NCBI GenBank assembly: GCA_965200435.1
Contig: OZ241337.1
Span: 2,480,001 to 2,544,000, forward strand
Length of the DNA stretch: 64,000 nt
From: Bin75 sp965200435
Lineage (GTDB): Bacteria; Nitrospirota; Nitrospiria; Nitrospirales; UBA8639
Direction: 5' to 3'
The translations under genes and the position numbers were made by a program. Positions 34,849-43,037 of the stretch are shown here, piece after piece; position 1 is the stretch's first letter; each line of letters opens with the position of its first letter. The notes under the pieces are model-generated. The model saw nothing but the letters and a program-made list of their open reading frames with translations. It searched no databases and was not told where the DNA came from.

Positions 34849-37149
34849 ATGGCAACGTCTTCTAAATTGACCACGCGTTTATTCCCTGCGTCGAAGTCAG
34901 AGGAACGGCTTGTTCTGAAGGATGAGCCAGGGGCCCAAGCCCAGCGACTCCATCTGAAACCGGTCTGGATCGTCCTGTTCCTCCTCGTTCCGTGTTTATT
35001 CCTGACGATGTATTACGCACAGAATGAAGGATTTGGCGGAAGGACGGGAGAATCATTTCTTCCCAACGCCAGTTATGCCCTGATTTTATTGCTCATTTAT
35101 TTGGATATCGTCGGATTGGTCGTTTTGACTCTGCTCTTGTCACGGAATTTGATCAAAGCGTATTTCGAACGTCGACACCGTCTGTTGGGGGCGGGATTTC
35201 GCACAAAATTAATCGCCGCATTCATTGGGTTCTCGTTGGTCCCCACGGTGCTGTTGGCGGTCATGGCCAGTGGGGTGATTAATCAGGTGATGAACGTCTG
35301 GTTCAATAATCAGATCGAGAAGGTCCTGAAAGACTCCGAAGAATTATCCAGGATGTATCACGAGGGCCATATGGCCTTGACCATGCAAAGTGCCAGGGCC
35401 ATGAGCAGAGAAATTTACCGGGAAGATTTTTTGCGGACGGACTCTCGAGAATTGTTGTCGGCAGCCATCGCCCGGAAGCGTGAAGAATTCAACGTGACGG
35501 GCGTCGAGGTGTTTTCGTCGAAGCTGGAGTTGCTCGTGCGCATGACCGCCCCGGAGGCCACCGACGGCACGTTCCATTTGCCGGCGGGGCAACTTGTTCG
35601 CCGGGCGTTGGATTCACGTGGCGAGGTTACCTCCGTGCAAGTTGCACAAGCCGGACGTCTGATCCGTGCGGCGGTGCCGATCGCCTCCAACACCATCCTC
35701 GGAGGCATTGACGGAGTGGTTGTTGTCAGCACCTACGTGTCGGAATCGATCCTGGCCAAAATGCAGGGAATCGCCAAACACTATACGAATTATCTGCAGA
35801 TAAAGGCGTTGAAAAATCCTATTAAGGCCGGGGCGTATCTGTTTGTTGCGGTTCTCACGGTCCTGCTGTTGTTCAGCGCCACGTGGTTTGGATTTTACGT
35901 GGCACGAGGCATCACCGTGCCGATCCAGAAGTTGGCCGAAGGGACCGAAGCCGTCGCCAGCGGGAACCTCAACGTCAGCATCGAGGTCAATGCGACAGAT
36001 GAAATCGGGACGTTGATCAAATCGTTCAATCGCATGACCGAAGATTTGTCGAACAGCAAAGTGGCGCTGGAAGAAGTCAACGAATCTCTCCGGCAATCGA
36101 ACGTGGAAGCCGATCGCCGGCGGGCTTATACGGAAGCCGTTGTGGATACCATTGCTTCAGGCGTGATGTCCATCGATACTCAGCATACCATTACCACGTT
36201 CAATCATTCGGCCGAGCGGATCTTAGGGGTGGAGAGTGTCGCTGTCCGCGGCCGGTTGGTGTCTGAAGTGTTCAAGTCCCATCAATTCACGTTGTTTCAG
36301 GAAGCCTATGACGGGATTTTACTCGATGGCCGGGATAGCCTGACCCTCGAAGGTCAAATGGAGGTGCAAGGGAAACTCCTCACCATGGGGTTGAATCTTG
36401 CCCGGATGAAAAACGAGGCCGGCAAGAATTTAGGATTTGTGTTCGTTTTCGAAGACCGGACTGAATTGATCAAAGCGCAGAAAACGGCGGCCTGGCAGGA
36501 AGTGGCACAACGGGTTGCCCATGAAATCAAGAATCCCTTAACGCCCATTCAACTTGCGGCGCAACGGTTGCGAAAAAAATTTTTTGAAGGAGCCGATGAT
36601 TTTCAAACAATTTTCGATCAATCTACAAACGTGATTGTGAACGAAGTGGGAAGCTTGAAACGCATGGTGGATGAATTTTCGAAATTTGCCAGGATGCCCA
36701 CCCCCCTGATGACCAAAGAGTCGTTGCACGACGTCATTGAAAAAGTCACCGTTCTGTACCGGGGCGGGCACCATGACGTCGAATGTCTTTTATCCCTTGA
36801 CGATTCAGTCCCGGACATCAACCTCGACCGGGAACAAATGCGTCGCGTCTTTGTGAATTTGTTCGATAATGCCATCCAGTCCATGAATCAAAAAGGGCGA
36901 ATTTGGATCACGACGACAATGGATTGGAAGCACCAACGGGTCCGAATTACGGTGGCCGATGAAGGCCCGGGTATTCCGCAGGAAGATCAGGAAAAATTAT
37001 TTATCCCCTATTTTTCACGAAAACGAACGGGAACGGGACTCGGGTTGGCCATTGTGCATCGAATTGTGACGGATCATAATGGGACGATTCAGGCCTCCAA
37101 CCGGCACCCTCATGGGGCCTTATTTATGATCGAGCTTCCCGTTGGCTGA
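34849..37149 (+). CDS. NtrY-like sensor histidine kinase
   Basis: A 766-residue membrane kinase. Transmembrane helices lie near residues 33-55, 77-100, 121-143 and 330-350; an extracytoplasmic segment of roughly 180 residues lies between the third and fourth. Then come HAMP (GITVPIQKLAEGTEAVASGN), PAS (residues about 425-535), HisKA with the phosphoacceptor His in RVAHEIKNPLTPIQLAAQRL near residue 558, and HATPase with NLFDNAIQSM, DEGPGIP and GTGLGLAIVH. This is the NtrY layout, nitrogen-related or respiratory in other bacteria. It is followed 110 bp later by its NtrX-like partner. The signal sensed is unknown; linkage to the nitrogen genes 5 kb on is suggestive only. Confidence 0.9.
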   Translation: MATSSKLTTRLFPASKSEERLVLKDEPGAQAQRLHLKPVWIVLFLLVPCLFLTMYYAQNEGFGGRTGESFLPNASYALILLLIYLDIVGLVVLTLLLSRNLIKAYFERRHRLLGAGFRTKLIAAFIGFSLVPTVLLAVMASGVINQVMNVWFNNQIEKVLKDSEELSRMYHEGHMALTMQSARAMSREIYREDFLRTDSRELLSAAIARKREEFNVTGVEVFSSKLELLVRMTAPEATDGTFHLPAGQLVRRALDSRGEVTSVQVAQAGRLIRAAVPIASNTILGGIDGVVVVSTYVSESILAKMQGIAKHYTNYLQIKALKNPIKAGAYLFVAVLTVLLLFSATWFGFYVARGITVPIQKLAEGTEAVASGNLNVSIEVNATDEIGTLIKSFNRMTEDLSNSKVALEEVNESLRQSNVEADRRRAYTEAVVDTIASGVMSIDTQHTITTFNHSAERILGVESVAVRGRLVSEVFKSHQFTLFQEAYDGILLDGRDSLTLEGQMEVQGKLLTMGLNLARMKNEAGKNLGFVFVFEDRTELIKAQKTAAWQEVAQRVAHEIKNPLTPIQLAAQRLRKKFFEGADDFQTIFDQSTNVIVNEVGSLKRMVDEFSKFARMPTPLMTKESLHDVIEKVTVLYRGGHHDVECLLSLDDSVPDINLDREQMRRVFVNLFDNAIQSMNQKGRIWITTTMDWKHQRVRITVADEGPGIPQEDQEKLFIPYFSRKRTGTGLGLAIVHRIVTDHNGTIQASNRHPHGALFMIELPVG

Positions 37150-37260
37150 CGGCCGAACGTCGCCAAGCGAAATCTGCCGTCACGTGGCCTCAGGTGTTGG
37201 ATTGGTTCGGAGTTGTCCTGACCATGACGGGCCGGCCGACGAATAACCTGGAGAAACAGC

Positions 37261-38625
37261 ATGTCCGATACGATCTGTATCGTTGATGACGAAGAGAACA
37301 TTCTGACGACCTTGAGCCCTCATTTGCAGGACGAAGGCTATCAGGTCCTGACCGCCAAAAGCGGGGAGGAGGCGCTGAAAGTCATTCAAATGGAGCCACC
37401 AGACGTCGTGCTCCTGGATATCTGGATGAAGCCGGGCATTGACGGCTTGGAGGTGTTAAAACGGGTTCGCGAACAATTTCCGAACCTTCCGGTCATTATG
37501 ATGTCCGCCCATGCCAGCATCGATACGGCGGTGAAAGCGACGAGACTTGGGGCCTATGACTACCTGGAGAAACCACTGGAGAGTGAAAAAGTCATCATTC
37601 TGATCCGTAATGCGCTTCGCCAACGCAAACTGGAAGAGGAAAATATCAACCTTCGCGTGAAGGTGGAAAGGAGTTCCACGCTCGTCGGGGCCTCTCCCGT
37701 TATGGAAGAGCTTCGCCAGCAAATTGCCTCTGCCGCCCCAACCCATAGTCGCGTCCTGATTTCCGGGGAAAACGGCACGGGGAAGGAGTTGGTGGCCCGG
37801 GCGATCCATTCCCAAAGCCCCCGCCGGTATCGTCCTTTTGTCGAAGTCAATTGCGCGGCGATCCCTGAGACGCTGATTGAGACGGAATTATTCGGACATG
37901 AACGCGGCGCGTTTACGGGCGCCGTTTCTCAAAAACGCGGAAAATTCGATTTTGCAGACGGTGGCACCCTGTTTCTCGACGAGATCGGGGATATGAGTAT
38001 GGCGACTCAAGCGAAAGTGCTTCGTGTCCTGGAGGAACAACAGTTTACCCGGGTGGGCGGCGGGAAACTGATTAAAGTCAACGTCCGCGTCATCGCGGCG
38101 TCCAACAAGGAGTTTCATCAGGAAATTGAAAAAGGGAACTTTCGTGAGGACCTCTTTTATCGTTTAAACGTTCTTCCGATCGTCGTTCCACCCCTTCGCG
38201 CGCGGCGTGAGGATATTCCGGCCCTCACCCAACATTTTTTGAAGATTCACGCAGAAGAGCAGGGGGTGAAGTTGAAGGAGATCAAACCGGCGGCGTTGGC
38301 CGTCCTGGCGCGTCATGAATGGCCGGGCAATATTCGGGAGCTTCGCAATCAGGTCGAACGCCTGATGATTATGGTTCCTAAAAACGTCATAGACGTGGAT
38401 GACGTTGTGCCGTTTATGCCCAGAGGAGGCAGCCGGGTGCATACCCTGGATACGTACGATTCTTTGAGGGATGCCAGGAACGCGTTTGAACGCGAATATA
38501 TTTCCATCCGTTTGAGAGAAAATAACTGGAACGTCTCAAAGACCGCGGACGACTTGAAAATCGAACGCAGTCACCTGCATCGAAAAATCAAACTTCTGAA
38601 CATCGAGCTTCGTTCGGAAGTCTGA
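37261..38625 (+). CDS. NtrX-like sigma-54-dependent response regulator
   Basis: A 454-residue activator. Receiver domain has VDDEENIL, the phosphoacceptor Asp53 in VVLLDIWM, and a YLEKPL switch motif. The AAA+ domain has Walker A GENGTGKELVARAIH, the sigma-54 contact loop ERGAFTGAV, GTLFLDEIGDM (Walker B) and LYRLNVLPI. A Fis-type helix-turn-helix sits at the C-terminus (NVSKTADDLKIERSHLHRK). Paired with the NtrY-like kinase upstream. Its TGA overlaps the ATG of the next gene (TGATG), so translation is probably coupled. I looked for a sigma-54 promoter at the amt operon and saw none. Confidence 0.92.
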   Translation: MSDTICIVDDEENILTTLSPHLQDEGYQVLTAKSGEEALKVIQMEPPDVVLLDIWMKPGIDGLEVLKRVREQFPNLPVIMMSAHASIDTAVKATRLGAYDYLEKPLESEKVIILIRNALRQRKLEEENINLRVKVERSSTLVGASPVMEELRQQIASAAPTHSRVLISGENGTGKELVARAIHSQSPRRYRPFVEVNCAAIPETLIETELFGHERGAFTGAVSQKRGKFDFADGGTLFLDEIGDMSMATQAKVLRVLEEQQFTRVGGGKLIKVNVRVIAASNKEFHQEIEKGNFREDLFYRLNVLPIVVPPLRARREDIPALTQHFLKIHAEEQGVKLKEIKPAALAVLARHEWPGNIRELRNQVERLMIMVPKNVIDVDDVVPFMPRGGSRVHTLDTYDSLRDARNAFEREYISIRLRENNWNVSKTADDLKIERSHLHRKIKLLNIELRSEV

Positions 38626-39932
38626 TGGCCCAGTCTCTTACCATCGAACGTGTCGTGGCTGGTGGCTGGGGATTGTCCCGTTCGGATTCGAAAGTCACGT
38701 TCGTTCGGGGAGGCTTACCCGGCGAGGTGGTGACGGTCACGCTGAATGAACAACATCCCGATTACCAGTTCGCCACGCTCGATGACGTGCGCGTCGCGTC
38801 ACCGCATCGCGTTCAGGCTCCGTGTTCCGTCTATGAAGACTGTGGGGGGTGCCAATTTCAGCATGCGCACTATGAGGCACAATTGCAGTACAAACAAGGC
38901 TTGCTGGAAGAGGCGTTTTCCCGTATTGGCCGAATCGAACAGGCCATCTTCAGCGATCCCGTCCCTTCTCCTTTTCCGTATGAATGCCGCCGGAAAGTTC
39001 GCTTCAGGGTGTTTCAGCAACACGGCACCTTTTATCTCGGATTCGTTCGGGAACGCTCGCATCGCCCGGTCAGGGGAGTGGGGTGCCTGTTGGTTCCCAA
39101 GTCCATGGGGCAGGTGATCGAACACGTTGAAGGTCGGTTGGCCGGCCTGCGAACGTTGCCCGCCTTTCTCTCTCACGTGGAAATCCGGTCCTCGGACGCG
39201 TTCGGGACGCATCTGATTGTGTGCACGGTGCCCCGTGCGACGCCACACCAGGCACGGGAACTGTTAGCCGTGTTTGAGGGCATTCCTACCGTCATCGGGT
39301 CCATCCTGACGGCTTCTTCCGTCACAATGTCTCAGAAACGATACGTGCGGCGAGTCGTCCGTGGGGAGTCCCATCTGTTTGAACGATTTCAGGATATGGT
39401 GATCAGGATCAGCGATCGGTCGTTTATGCAGACCAATTGGGCGATCTATTCGCTTATTTTTCAAACGTTGGCCGGTTGGATCATGCAGGGTTCACACCCT
39501 CGCGTGCTTGAACTCTATGCCGGGATCGGATGCGTCGGTTTGGGTTTGGCCAGAAACGGAGCCCTGGTCACGGAAGTCGAGAAAAATCCCCATGCCGTGG
39601 CCGATGCCAGACAATCGGCTTCTTCTAACCATATCGGACGGTATCGTATACGGGTGGCAAGGGTTGAGGATTTTTTGGAGACAGTGGGTGGCGACGAATA
39701 CGACGTGATCGTGATGGATCCGCCGCGAGAAGGACTGAGCCGGCGTTGCGTCGAATCTCTGGCGCGTATCCGGGTGCCTCATATCCTGTATCTTTCGTGT
39801 GACGCCTCCTCTCTGGCTCGAGACCTCAACCGGCTTTGTGTGACCGGGTATCGCGTTCAACGAGTCCAGACGTTTGACATGTTCCCGCAAACCGCCCATA
39901 TAGAAACGCTGGTAGAACTCGTTCGTGTCTAA
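38625..39932 (+). CDS. 23S rRNA (uracil-C5) methyltransferase, RlmD/TrmA family
   Basis: SAM-dependent methylation of a uracil in RNA, most likely 23S rRNA. The 435-residue protein starts with a TRAM-like domain (IERVVAGGWGLSRSD), then the iron-sulphur Cys cluster CSVYEDCGGCQFQHAHYEAQ at about residues 66-85. A Rossmann domain follows with LELYAGIGCVGLGLARNG (motif I), VIVMDPPREGLS and the catalytic Cys in YLSCDASSLARDL. RlmC, RlmD and TrmA cannot be separated with confidence here. Coupled to ntrX by an overlapping start. Confidence 0.9.
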   Translation: MAQSLTIERVVAGGWGLSRSDSKVTFVRGGLPGEVVTVTLNEQHPDYQFATLDDVRVASPHRVQAPCSVYEDCGGCQFQHAHYEAQLQYKQGLLEEAFSRIGRIEQAIFSDPVPSPFPYECRRKVRFRVFQQHGTFYLGFVRERSHRPVRGVGCLLVPKSMGQVIEHVEGRLAGLRTLPAFLSHVEIRSSDAFGTHLIVCTVPRATPHQARELLAVFEGIPTVIGSILTASSVTMSQKRYVRRVVRGESHLFERFQDMVIRISDRSFMQTNWAIYSLIFQTLAGWIMQGSHPRVLELYAGIGCVGLGLARNGALVTEVEKNPHAVADARQSASSNHIGRYRIRVARVEDFLETVGGDEYDVIVMDPPREGLSRRCVESLARIRVPHILYLSCDASSLARDLNRLCVTGYRVQRVQTFDMFPQTAHIETLVELVRV

Positions 39933-39977
39933 TTCCGGTTTGCGAATCGATCATTCATCATGCCTTGAGATGCCACC

Positions 39978-40604
39978 ATGAGTCTGTTGCGACTGGGTGT
40001 TCTTGTTTCGGGCAGGGGGGCCAATCTTCAGGCCATTATCGACGCGATTGAAGCGGGGGACGTCAACGCCGAGATTGCGGTCGTCATTAGTAATAAACCA
40101 GGAATCCCGGCGCTGGCGCGCGCGGAACGCCACCGGTTGCCGACCGTTTTTCTTGCCCCAAAATCAGTGGCGGACCGGCCGGATCCCCGGCAAGCCTATG
40201 ATGAAAAACTGTTGGAGACGTTACAGGCCTACCGGGTCGAGTTGGTGATATTGGCAGGATATATGAAAATCGTCACTTCGGTTCTCATCGACCCGTATGA
40301 ATCGCGAATGCTCAACATTCATCCTTCGCTTCTTCCCAGTTTTCCCGGCTTGCACGCTCAACAACAGGCGTTGGATCATGGGGTGAAAGTCTCCGGATGC
40401 ACCGTTCATTTTGTCACCGAAGGCATGGATGCCGGTCCCATCATTTTGCAGCGAGCCGTGCCCGTGGAAGAAGGTGATACGGCGGAAACGTTATCCGAAC
40501 GAATCTTGAAAGAAGAGCACGGGCTTCTGCCCAAGGCTATCCGGTTATTTGTGGAGGGGCGCTTGTGTGTCGAAGGCCGGACGGTTCACATCCGTGATGC
40601 CTGA
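39978..40604 (+). CDS. purN: Phosphoribosylglycinamide formyltransferase
   Basis: Transfers formyl from 10-formyl-THF to GAR in purine synthesis. The 208-residue protein has the GART signatures LVSGRGANLQAIIDAIE, ISNKPG, LAGYMKIV, NIHPSLLPSFPG with the catalytic His, and CTVHFVTEGMDAGPII with the catalytic Asp. Length and order are typical of bacterial PurN. It lies 45 bases after the RNA methyltransferase gene on the same strand, and a tRNA-Ala gene follows. Confidence 0.95.
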   Translation: MSLLRLGVLVSGRGANLQAIIDAIEAGDVNAEIAVVISNKPGIPALARAERHRLPTVFLAPKSVADRPDPRQAYDEKLLETLQAYRVELVILAGYMKIVTSVLIDPYESRMLNIHPSLLPSFPGLHAQQQALDHGVKVSGCTVHFVTEGMDAGPIILQRAVPVEEGDTAETLSERILKEEHGLLPKAIRLFVEGRLCVEGRTVHIRDA

Positions 40605-40605
40605 T

Positions 40606-40635
40606 TTGATTGCAGCGGGATGGTCCTTTTGATAC
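40606..40635 (+). promoter_or_regulatory. Candidate promoter of tRNA-Ala
   Basis: TTGATT (40606-40611) and TGATAC (40630-40635) are 18 bp apart, ending 12 bases before the tRNA. Pattern match only. Confidence 0.35.
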
Positions 40636-40647
40636 AGTGCCGGATGT

Positions 40648-40723
40648 GGGGGGCTAGCTCAGTTGGGAGAGCACAACGTTCGCAACGTTGGGGTCGGGGG
40701 TTCAAGTCCCCTGCCCTCCACCA
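40648..40723 (+). tRNA. tRNA-Ala (anticodon CGC)
   Basis: 76 nt. The acceptor GGGGGGC pairs with GCCCTCC with one G-U pair. Anticodon stem CAACG/CGTTG has loop TTCGCAA, giving anticodon CGC. T arm GGGGG-TTCAAGT-CCCCT, then A and encoded CCA. Confidence 0.94.
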
Positions 40724-40811
40724 AGTCTTGTCTTTGTCTTCGGAACGAGAGCCATTGGCGTCACGACGGTGAAGAGGGTGTGACAAGGAAATACATTTTT
40801 TATGATAATTG

Positions 40812-40837
40812 TTAATAATTTTTCTTAAGATTATTAA
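40812..40837 (+). promoter_or_regulatory. Candidate Rrf2 operator overlapping the ribosome site
   Basis: A perfect 8-bp inverted repeat, TTAATAAT and ATTATTAA, spaced by 10 bases, ends 4 bases before the Rrf2 start and overlaps AAGGA. Autoregulation is inferred from position. Confidence 0.45.
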
Positions 40838-40841
40838 GGAT

Positions 40842-41330
40842 ATGAGATTTTCCAGAAAGAGCGAATACGGGTTGAGGGCCCTGCTTGAATTGACCAAGGC
40901 TTACGAGCAGTCTGCGTTGCGACGATCTGACATTGCAGAAGCCCAACAGATTCCCGTGGGGTTTCTGGAAATCATTCTCTTGGAATTGAAGCGGGCAGGG
41001 ATACTGGGGAGTCGTCCCGGCGTTCAGGGAGGATACCGGTTAATCAAACACCCGGACGATGTCTCTCTCGGACAGGTGATTCGCATCCTGGACGGTCCGC
41101 TTGCCCCGATTGCCTGTGTGAGTCAGACGGCCTATCAGACCTGCCGGGATTGTCCCTATTCCGAAGAACGGCAATGTCCGATTCAACACGTCATGCTCGA
41201 AGTCAGGAATGCCATCGTCAACGTATTGGACCGGTATACGTTGAGCGCATTTTACGACCGGGGCCGGGACCGGTCTTGCAGGAAAGCTTCGAAAAGCCGA
41301 AGGGGTACTGCCCCTAGCAGGATTCAATAA
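40842..41330 (+). CDS. Rrf2-family transcriptional regulator
   Basis: About 162 residues. The N-terminal winged helix (MRFSRKSEYGLRALLELTKA, then DIAEAQQIPVGFLEIILLELKRAGIL and GVQGGYRL) is the Rrf2 signature. Later Cys residues (ACVSQTAYQTCRDCPYSEERQC) are the place where IscR/NsrR-type members bind an iron-sulphur cluster, so redox or metal sensing is plausible. An upstream ATG at 40809 is in frame, but ATG 40842 has AAGGA and gives the family start. The next gene, DUF2061, begins 10 bases after its stop. DUF2061 and Rrf2 are often near sulphur assimilation genes elsewhere; no such genes are in view here. Confidence 0.88.
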   Translation: MRFSRKSEYGLRALLELTKAYEQSALRRSDIAEAQQIPVGFLEIILLELKRAGILGSRPGVQGGYRLIKHPDDVSLGQVIRILDGPLAPIACVSQTAYQTCRDCPYSEERQCPIQHVMLEVRNAIVNVLDRYTLSAFYDRGRDRSCRKASKSRRGTAPSRIQ

Positions 41331-41340
41331 GGAGTGGTCT

Positions 41341-41562
41341 ATGGACACGCATCTTCGGAGCATCGTGAAGGGCATCAGTTGGAGGGTCCTGGCGACGATG
41401 GTGACCACGATGGTCGTTTTTCTGTATTCGGGTGAGTTGGCGGCAGCGGCTATCGTCGGTTCTCTCGACGCGCTGGCCAAAATCATGCTCTACTGGGGGC
41501 ATGAACGCGTCTGGCAACAGATCACGTGGGGCCGTATCCTGCCCACAGTCACCTCGCCGTAG
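41341..41562 (+). CDS. DUF2061 membrane protein
   Basis: A 73-residue protein with two hydrophobic helices (ISWRVLATMVTTMVVFLYSG and AAIVGSLDALAKIMLYWGHE), ending with HERVWQQITWGR. The KGISWR opening and YWGHERVWQ end are the DUF2061 signature. Inner-membrane, function unknown. It is 10 bases after the Rrf2 regulator and has a GGAG site, so the two form an operon. Confidence 0.9.
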   Translation: MDTHLRSIVKGISWRVLATMVTTMVVFLYSGELAAAAIVGSLDALAKIMLYWGHERVWQQITWGRILPTVTSP

Positions 41563-41725
41563 GAGCTACGGTGCCGGGTTCTGACTGTTCGGCTAACCCG
41601 ACCGACGGCGGCTTCACCGACGGAGCAGCTTCTTCTCTCTTTTGTCGCGGTGCCATCCCCCGATAGCAAATGTCGAGGGCAGGCTCATGGCGCTTTCTTC
41701 TTTCTGGGAAGAACGCGTAGGTCGG
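41563..41725. repeat. Intergenic repeat DNA with a nested hairpin
   Basis: On the minus strand about 41692-41648 is a CAT-GAG hairpin whose loop holds the CCTGCCCTCGACATTTGCTATC module. No gene is seen. Confidence 0.6.
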
Positions 41726-41876
41726 CTTAGGGAACCTCTGATGTCGTGCACGATCGGGCGCATGGCGGCGTGGTGTCCTCGCTCAACCCTCACCTCTCTC
41801 TCTGATACGCTTCGGGTTTCGCTCCGGGACGCCTTGCCCTGGATCTCGCTCTCACACGAAAGCAGAGGTTCCTTAG
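41726..41876. mobile_element. MITE copy 9
   Basis: TTAG at both ends and the usual terminal repeats, 30 bases from the stop of the beta-helix gene. Confidence 0.85.
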
Positions 41877-41905
41877 CGGAGCGTCATCCGACACTCCGCT
41901 CTGTT

Positions 41906-42784
41906 CTATCGCCCGATTTCTCCCAGGGGTTGATCGGTGACGATACAGGCTCCTCGCGGGTTTTCAGTTAAAACGTTACAGGACAGAAGCTGATCCGGTT
42001 CCGGCGTTGACCGGGAGTCTGGGGTTATCACGATTCCCCAATGATCGTTGTCGTAACATTCGTTCTCCAGGATTAACGCCTGGGCCCCATGGAACAGGAG
42101 GATGCCACTGAGCCTGTTGTGACGGCAGATATTTTTGAGCAAATCCGGGCGCGTTCCGTCGTCCCGAACCGCCAAGCCGAAATGGTGATTGTGGAAACAC
42201 ACGTTCCCGGCCAGATAGGGTTGCGCACCGGCAAAACTGAAAATGCCGGATTCACGATTCTGGCACACCTCATTGTCCAGAAGGGACGGCCTGCAATTCG
42301 GACCATAAATGACGATCCCCGAGAGCAGGCCTTCGGTTGCCCGGCACTGCGTAATGGTACAGGTGGAATCAAAAATATTGATCGCGGAATGCTGGTCGCT
42401 TCCGACGTAACGGAACGTGATGCCGGTAATGCACCCGCCGGGAACCTGTTGCAGATACAGCGGGCCGCTCCGGCGGCTGAAGATCTGGACCTGGTCCCGT
42501 CCGGCCCCGGTCAATTGAATGGGTTGTTGTGCGACGAACAAACGGTCTTCGTAGATGCCGGAGCGAACAAAAATCCGGTCATCCGGTGCGGCATCTTTCA
42601 GGGCCGCGCTCGGGCGGGGATAACAGGCAGAATCCGTGTGATCCACAATAAGGGTTCGACCACCCTTGGGATTCTGATGGGGGTCGTTGAGCCTGGGACG
42701 GTTTTTCGAGAAATCTGATGGCGAGCTGACATCGTCAGGCATGATAGTCAACGTTATAGCACGGTTCAGTATGAATTTCCGCAA
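41906..42784 (-). CDS. Right-handed parallel beta-helix protein
   Basis: Up to 292 residues. From about residue 75 it shows the periodic short-strand pattern of parallel beta-helix / NosD-like proteins (DRIFVRSGIYEDRLFV, IQLTGAG, SGIVIYGPNCRPSLLDNEVCQNRESGIFSFAG, FGLAVRDDGTRPDLLKNICRHNRLSGILLF). No convincing signal peptide is present. The 42784 ATG would add 14 residues to the more likely start MPDDVSS at 42742; neither has a clear ribosome site. It may bind or cleave a polysaccharide, but I see no catalytic motif. It is divergent from the porin/amt operon. Confidence 0.75.
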   Translation of the reverse strand: MRKFILNRAITLTIMPDDVSSPSDFSKNRPRLNDPHQNPKGGRTLIVDHTDSACYPRPSAALKDAAPDDRIFVRSGIYEDRLFVAQQPIQLTGAGRDQVQIFSRRSGPLYLQQVPGGCITGITFRYVGSDQHSAINIFDSTCTITQCRATEGLLSGIVIYGPNCRPSLLDNEVCQNRESGIFSFAGAQPYLAGNVCFHNHHFGLAVRDDGTRPDLLKNICRHNRLSGILLFHGAQALILENECYDNDHWGIVITPDSRSTPEPDQLLSCNVLTENPRGACIVTDQPLGEIGR

Positions 42785-42786
42785 TT

Positions 42787-42818
42787 TTGACTTGACTGTT
42801 ACGTAGAGCTGATGTAAA
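42787..42818 (+). promoter_or_regulatory. Candidate promoter of the nitrogen operon
   Basis: Two overlapping TTGACT boxes (42787-42797) and TGTAAA at 42813-42818, spacing 15 or 20 bp, just upstream of the leader hairpins. The match is weak; placement is supported by the leader position. Confidence 0.3.
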
Positions 42819-42831
42819 AGACAGCTACTAT

Positions 42832-42922
42832 CCGGGACAGTGGCGTCCCGGCGCGTGTTTTTTTATTCAAAGGACAGCGAAGTCCTCAACCGCGTGAAAC
42901 GTGTGGTTGGGGACTTTTTTTT
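42832..42922 (+). promoter_or_regulatory. ANTAR-type antitermination leader (two hexaloop hairpins plus terminator)
   Basis: P1: stem CCGGGAC (42832-42838) and GTCCCGG (42845-42851) with loop AGTGGC. P2: stem AGGAC (42871-42875) and GTCCT (42882-42886) with loop AGCGAA. Both hexaloops have A at position 1 and G at position 4, the ANTAR-protein recognition pattern. P2's 3' arm overlaps the terminator's 5' arm, so the two structures exclude each other. Binding of an ANTAR protein to P1-P2 should let transcription read into the porin-amt-glnK-amt-glnA genes. No ANTAR protein is encoded in the window. Confidence 0.75.
42881..42922 (+). terminator. Intrinsic terminator in the leader (attenuator)
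   Basis: Eleven-base-pair stem AGTCCTCAACC (42881-42891) with GGTTGGGGACT (42905-42915), one G-U pair, followed by eight T (42915-42922). It shares bases 42882-42886 with the P2 hairpin. Confidence 0.85.
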
Positions 42923-43037
42923 GCGATCAGGAGGAGCGTTGATGACTACATCGAAGTTCCTTCACGACGAGACGCACACAAGGGCGTGTGCCGGAGGAAC
43001 TTCCCAACAACGAATATCAATGAAGGAGAGCCTTAAA

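Noticed and set aside
42700..42840. Sigma-54 promoter for the amt operon
   Set aside because: No GG-N10-GC element of the expected form was found at the leader; a sigma-70-like pattern plus the hairpin leader fits better.
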